Assembly: GCA_002347705.1 (NCBI GenBank)
Contig: DDWY01000089.1
Span: forward strand, 1-30,866
Origin: Anaerolineaceae bacterium UBA2274
Lineage (GTDB): Bacteria > Chloroflexota > Anaerolineae > Anaerolineales > Anaerolineaceae
Length of the DNA stretch: 30,866 bases
Direction: 5' to 3'
This document shows positions 30,363-30,866 of this stretch, piece by piece (position 1 is the stretch's first letter; each line of letters starts with the position of its first letter). Both the position numbers and the translations under genes were made by a program. A model generated the notes under the pieces. It was given only the letters and a program-made list of their open reading frames with translations. It searched no databases and was not told where the DNA came from.

Positions 30363-30866
30363 TTATTTGGTTCTGGCTTCAGTTTTTTGTTGTTGACCTT
30401 TTAACTGCACCAGGATTACGGCAGCTAACATCACCGCAGATCCAAACCACTCCCTGCCGCTTAAGCTCTCCCCTAAAATGATCATCCCTCCCAACAGGGC
30501 GAAAACTGCCTCGAGGCTCATGATCAGGGAAGCCAGGGCTGATTCAACCCTGCTTTGTCCAAAGACTTGCAAGGTGAAGCCGATCCCGACTGCTACAACC
30601 CCGGAATACAGAAGTGGTCCCCAGGCAGACGGATCAAATCCAAACAACCCGCTTTCTGTTGTCAAGTTCACTGCTAATCCAAGCAGTGCGGCAGTCAGAA
30701 ATTGACCAAAAGCCAGCTCCAGAGCGTCCAGTTTCGGGGTGAAATGGTCCAGCGCCAGTATTTGCAGAGCCCAAAACAATGCCCCGATAAGCACCAAGAT
30801 ATCGCCTTTTTGAATGCTCATCTCCAGGTTTACCGATAAAAACCAGACCCCTACCAAAGCCAAAGC
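30363..30866 (-). CDS. EamA/DMT-superfamily transporter, C-terminal half (runs off the window)
   Basis: The last 167 or so residues of a multi-helix permease; the frame is open to the right edge, so the start lies outside. At least five hydrophobic segments are visible. They include GDILVLIGALFWALQILAL at the start of the second EamA repeat, and YSGVVAVGIGFTLQVFGQ then SALASLIMSLEAVFALLGG followed by ILGESLSGREWFGSAVMLAA. The last two are the classic EamA 'P/S-E-ALLG-GE' region. DMT-family members export metabolites or take up small solutes; the substrate is not readable. The Lys-rich tail ends near 30363. It is convergent with the sortase-like gene. Confidence 0.88.
   Translation of the reverse strand, partial: ALALVGVWFLSVNLEMSIQKGDILVLIGALFWALQILALDHFTPKLDALELAFGQFLTAALLGLAVNLTTESGLFGFDPSAWGPLLYSGVVAVGIGFTLQVFGQSRVESALASLIMSLEAVFALLGGMIILGESLSGREWFGSAVMLAAVILVQLKGQQQKTEARTK

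Overview
The window reads as a chromosomal segment from a member of the Chloroflexota, most likely class Anaerolineae. This placement is an inference from gene style, not from a marker gene. The signs are: large oligopeptide-binding lipoproteins with Thr/Pro/Glu-rich linkers after the lipobox cysteine; a lipoprotein class B PBP; frequent TTG/GTG starts; tight overlapping operons; and several families of short palindromic intergenic repeats. There is no phage, plasmid, intact IS element or CRISPR array.

Left part (1-3.0 kb, minus strand): tRNA-Gln(TTG) with a clear promoter, then glmU, a CorC/HlyC-type CBS-domain membrane protein and the start of a cytidine deaminase that runs off the left edge. 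Between the tRNA and the next operon, 3.0-3.55 kb is filled with composite palindromic repeats. The opp operon (11.6-3.6 kb, minus strand) has a near-consensus promoter followed by oppA, an intergenic hairpin, oppB, oppC, oppD, oppF and a small one-TM protein, then a terminator. OppA and OppC both carry large insertions compared with the usual family members.

Middle (20.0-11.7 kb, minus strand): two small membrane proteins, RNase Z, Maf, a lipoprotein PBP, RsgA and an orphan solute-binding lipoprotein form a tightly packed probable operon. A separate four-TM membrane protein (11674-12234) lies next to oppA under a promoter closely resembling that of oppA, and a 250-bp inverted-repeat element separates it from the orphan binding protein. 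In the opposite direction, 20.1-22.7 kb holds a promoter, a probable structured RNA of about 355 nt ending in a perfect hairpin, then recX and rny (RNase Y) with a terminator.

Right part (22.7-30.9 kb): a repeat-rich 750-bp intergenic region; an MBL-fold hydrolase plus M24 peptidase pair; a TetR regulator whose promoter overlaps a perfect 20-bp palindrome; a DUF1801-type protein; a GrpB-family protein with an extra C-terminal region, followed by a SAM methyltransferase; a 90-aa helical protein; a two-gene module that looks like a Thr/Pro-rich surface protein with a possible sortase-like partner; and the end of an EamA-type transporter running off the right edge.

The best candidates for something undescribed are the structured RNA upstream of recX (20121-20477), the putative surface-protein/sortase-like pair (28835-30341), and the OppC permease with a roughly 270-residue extracytoplasmic insert built on a repeated motif.
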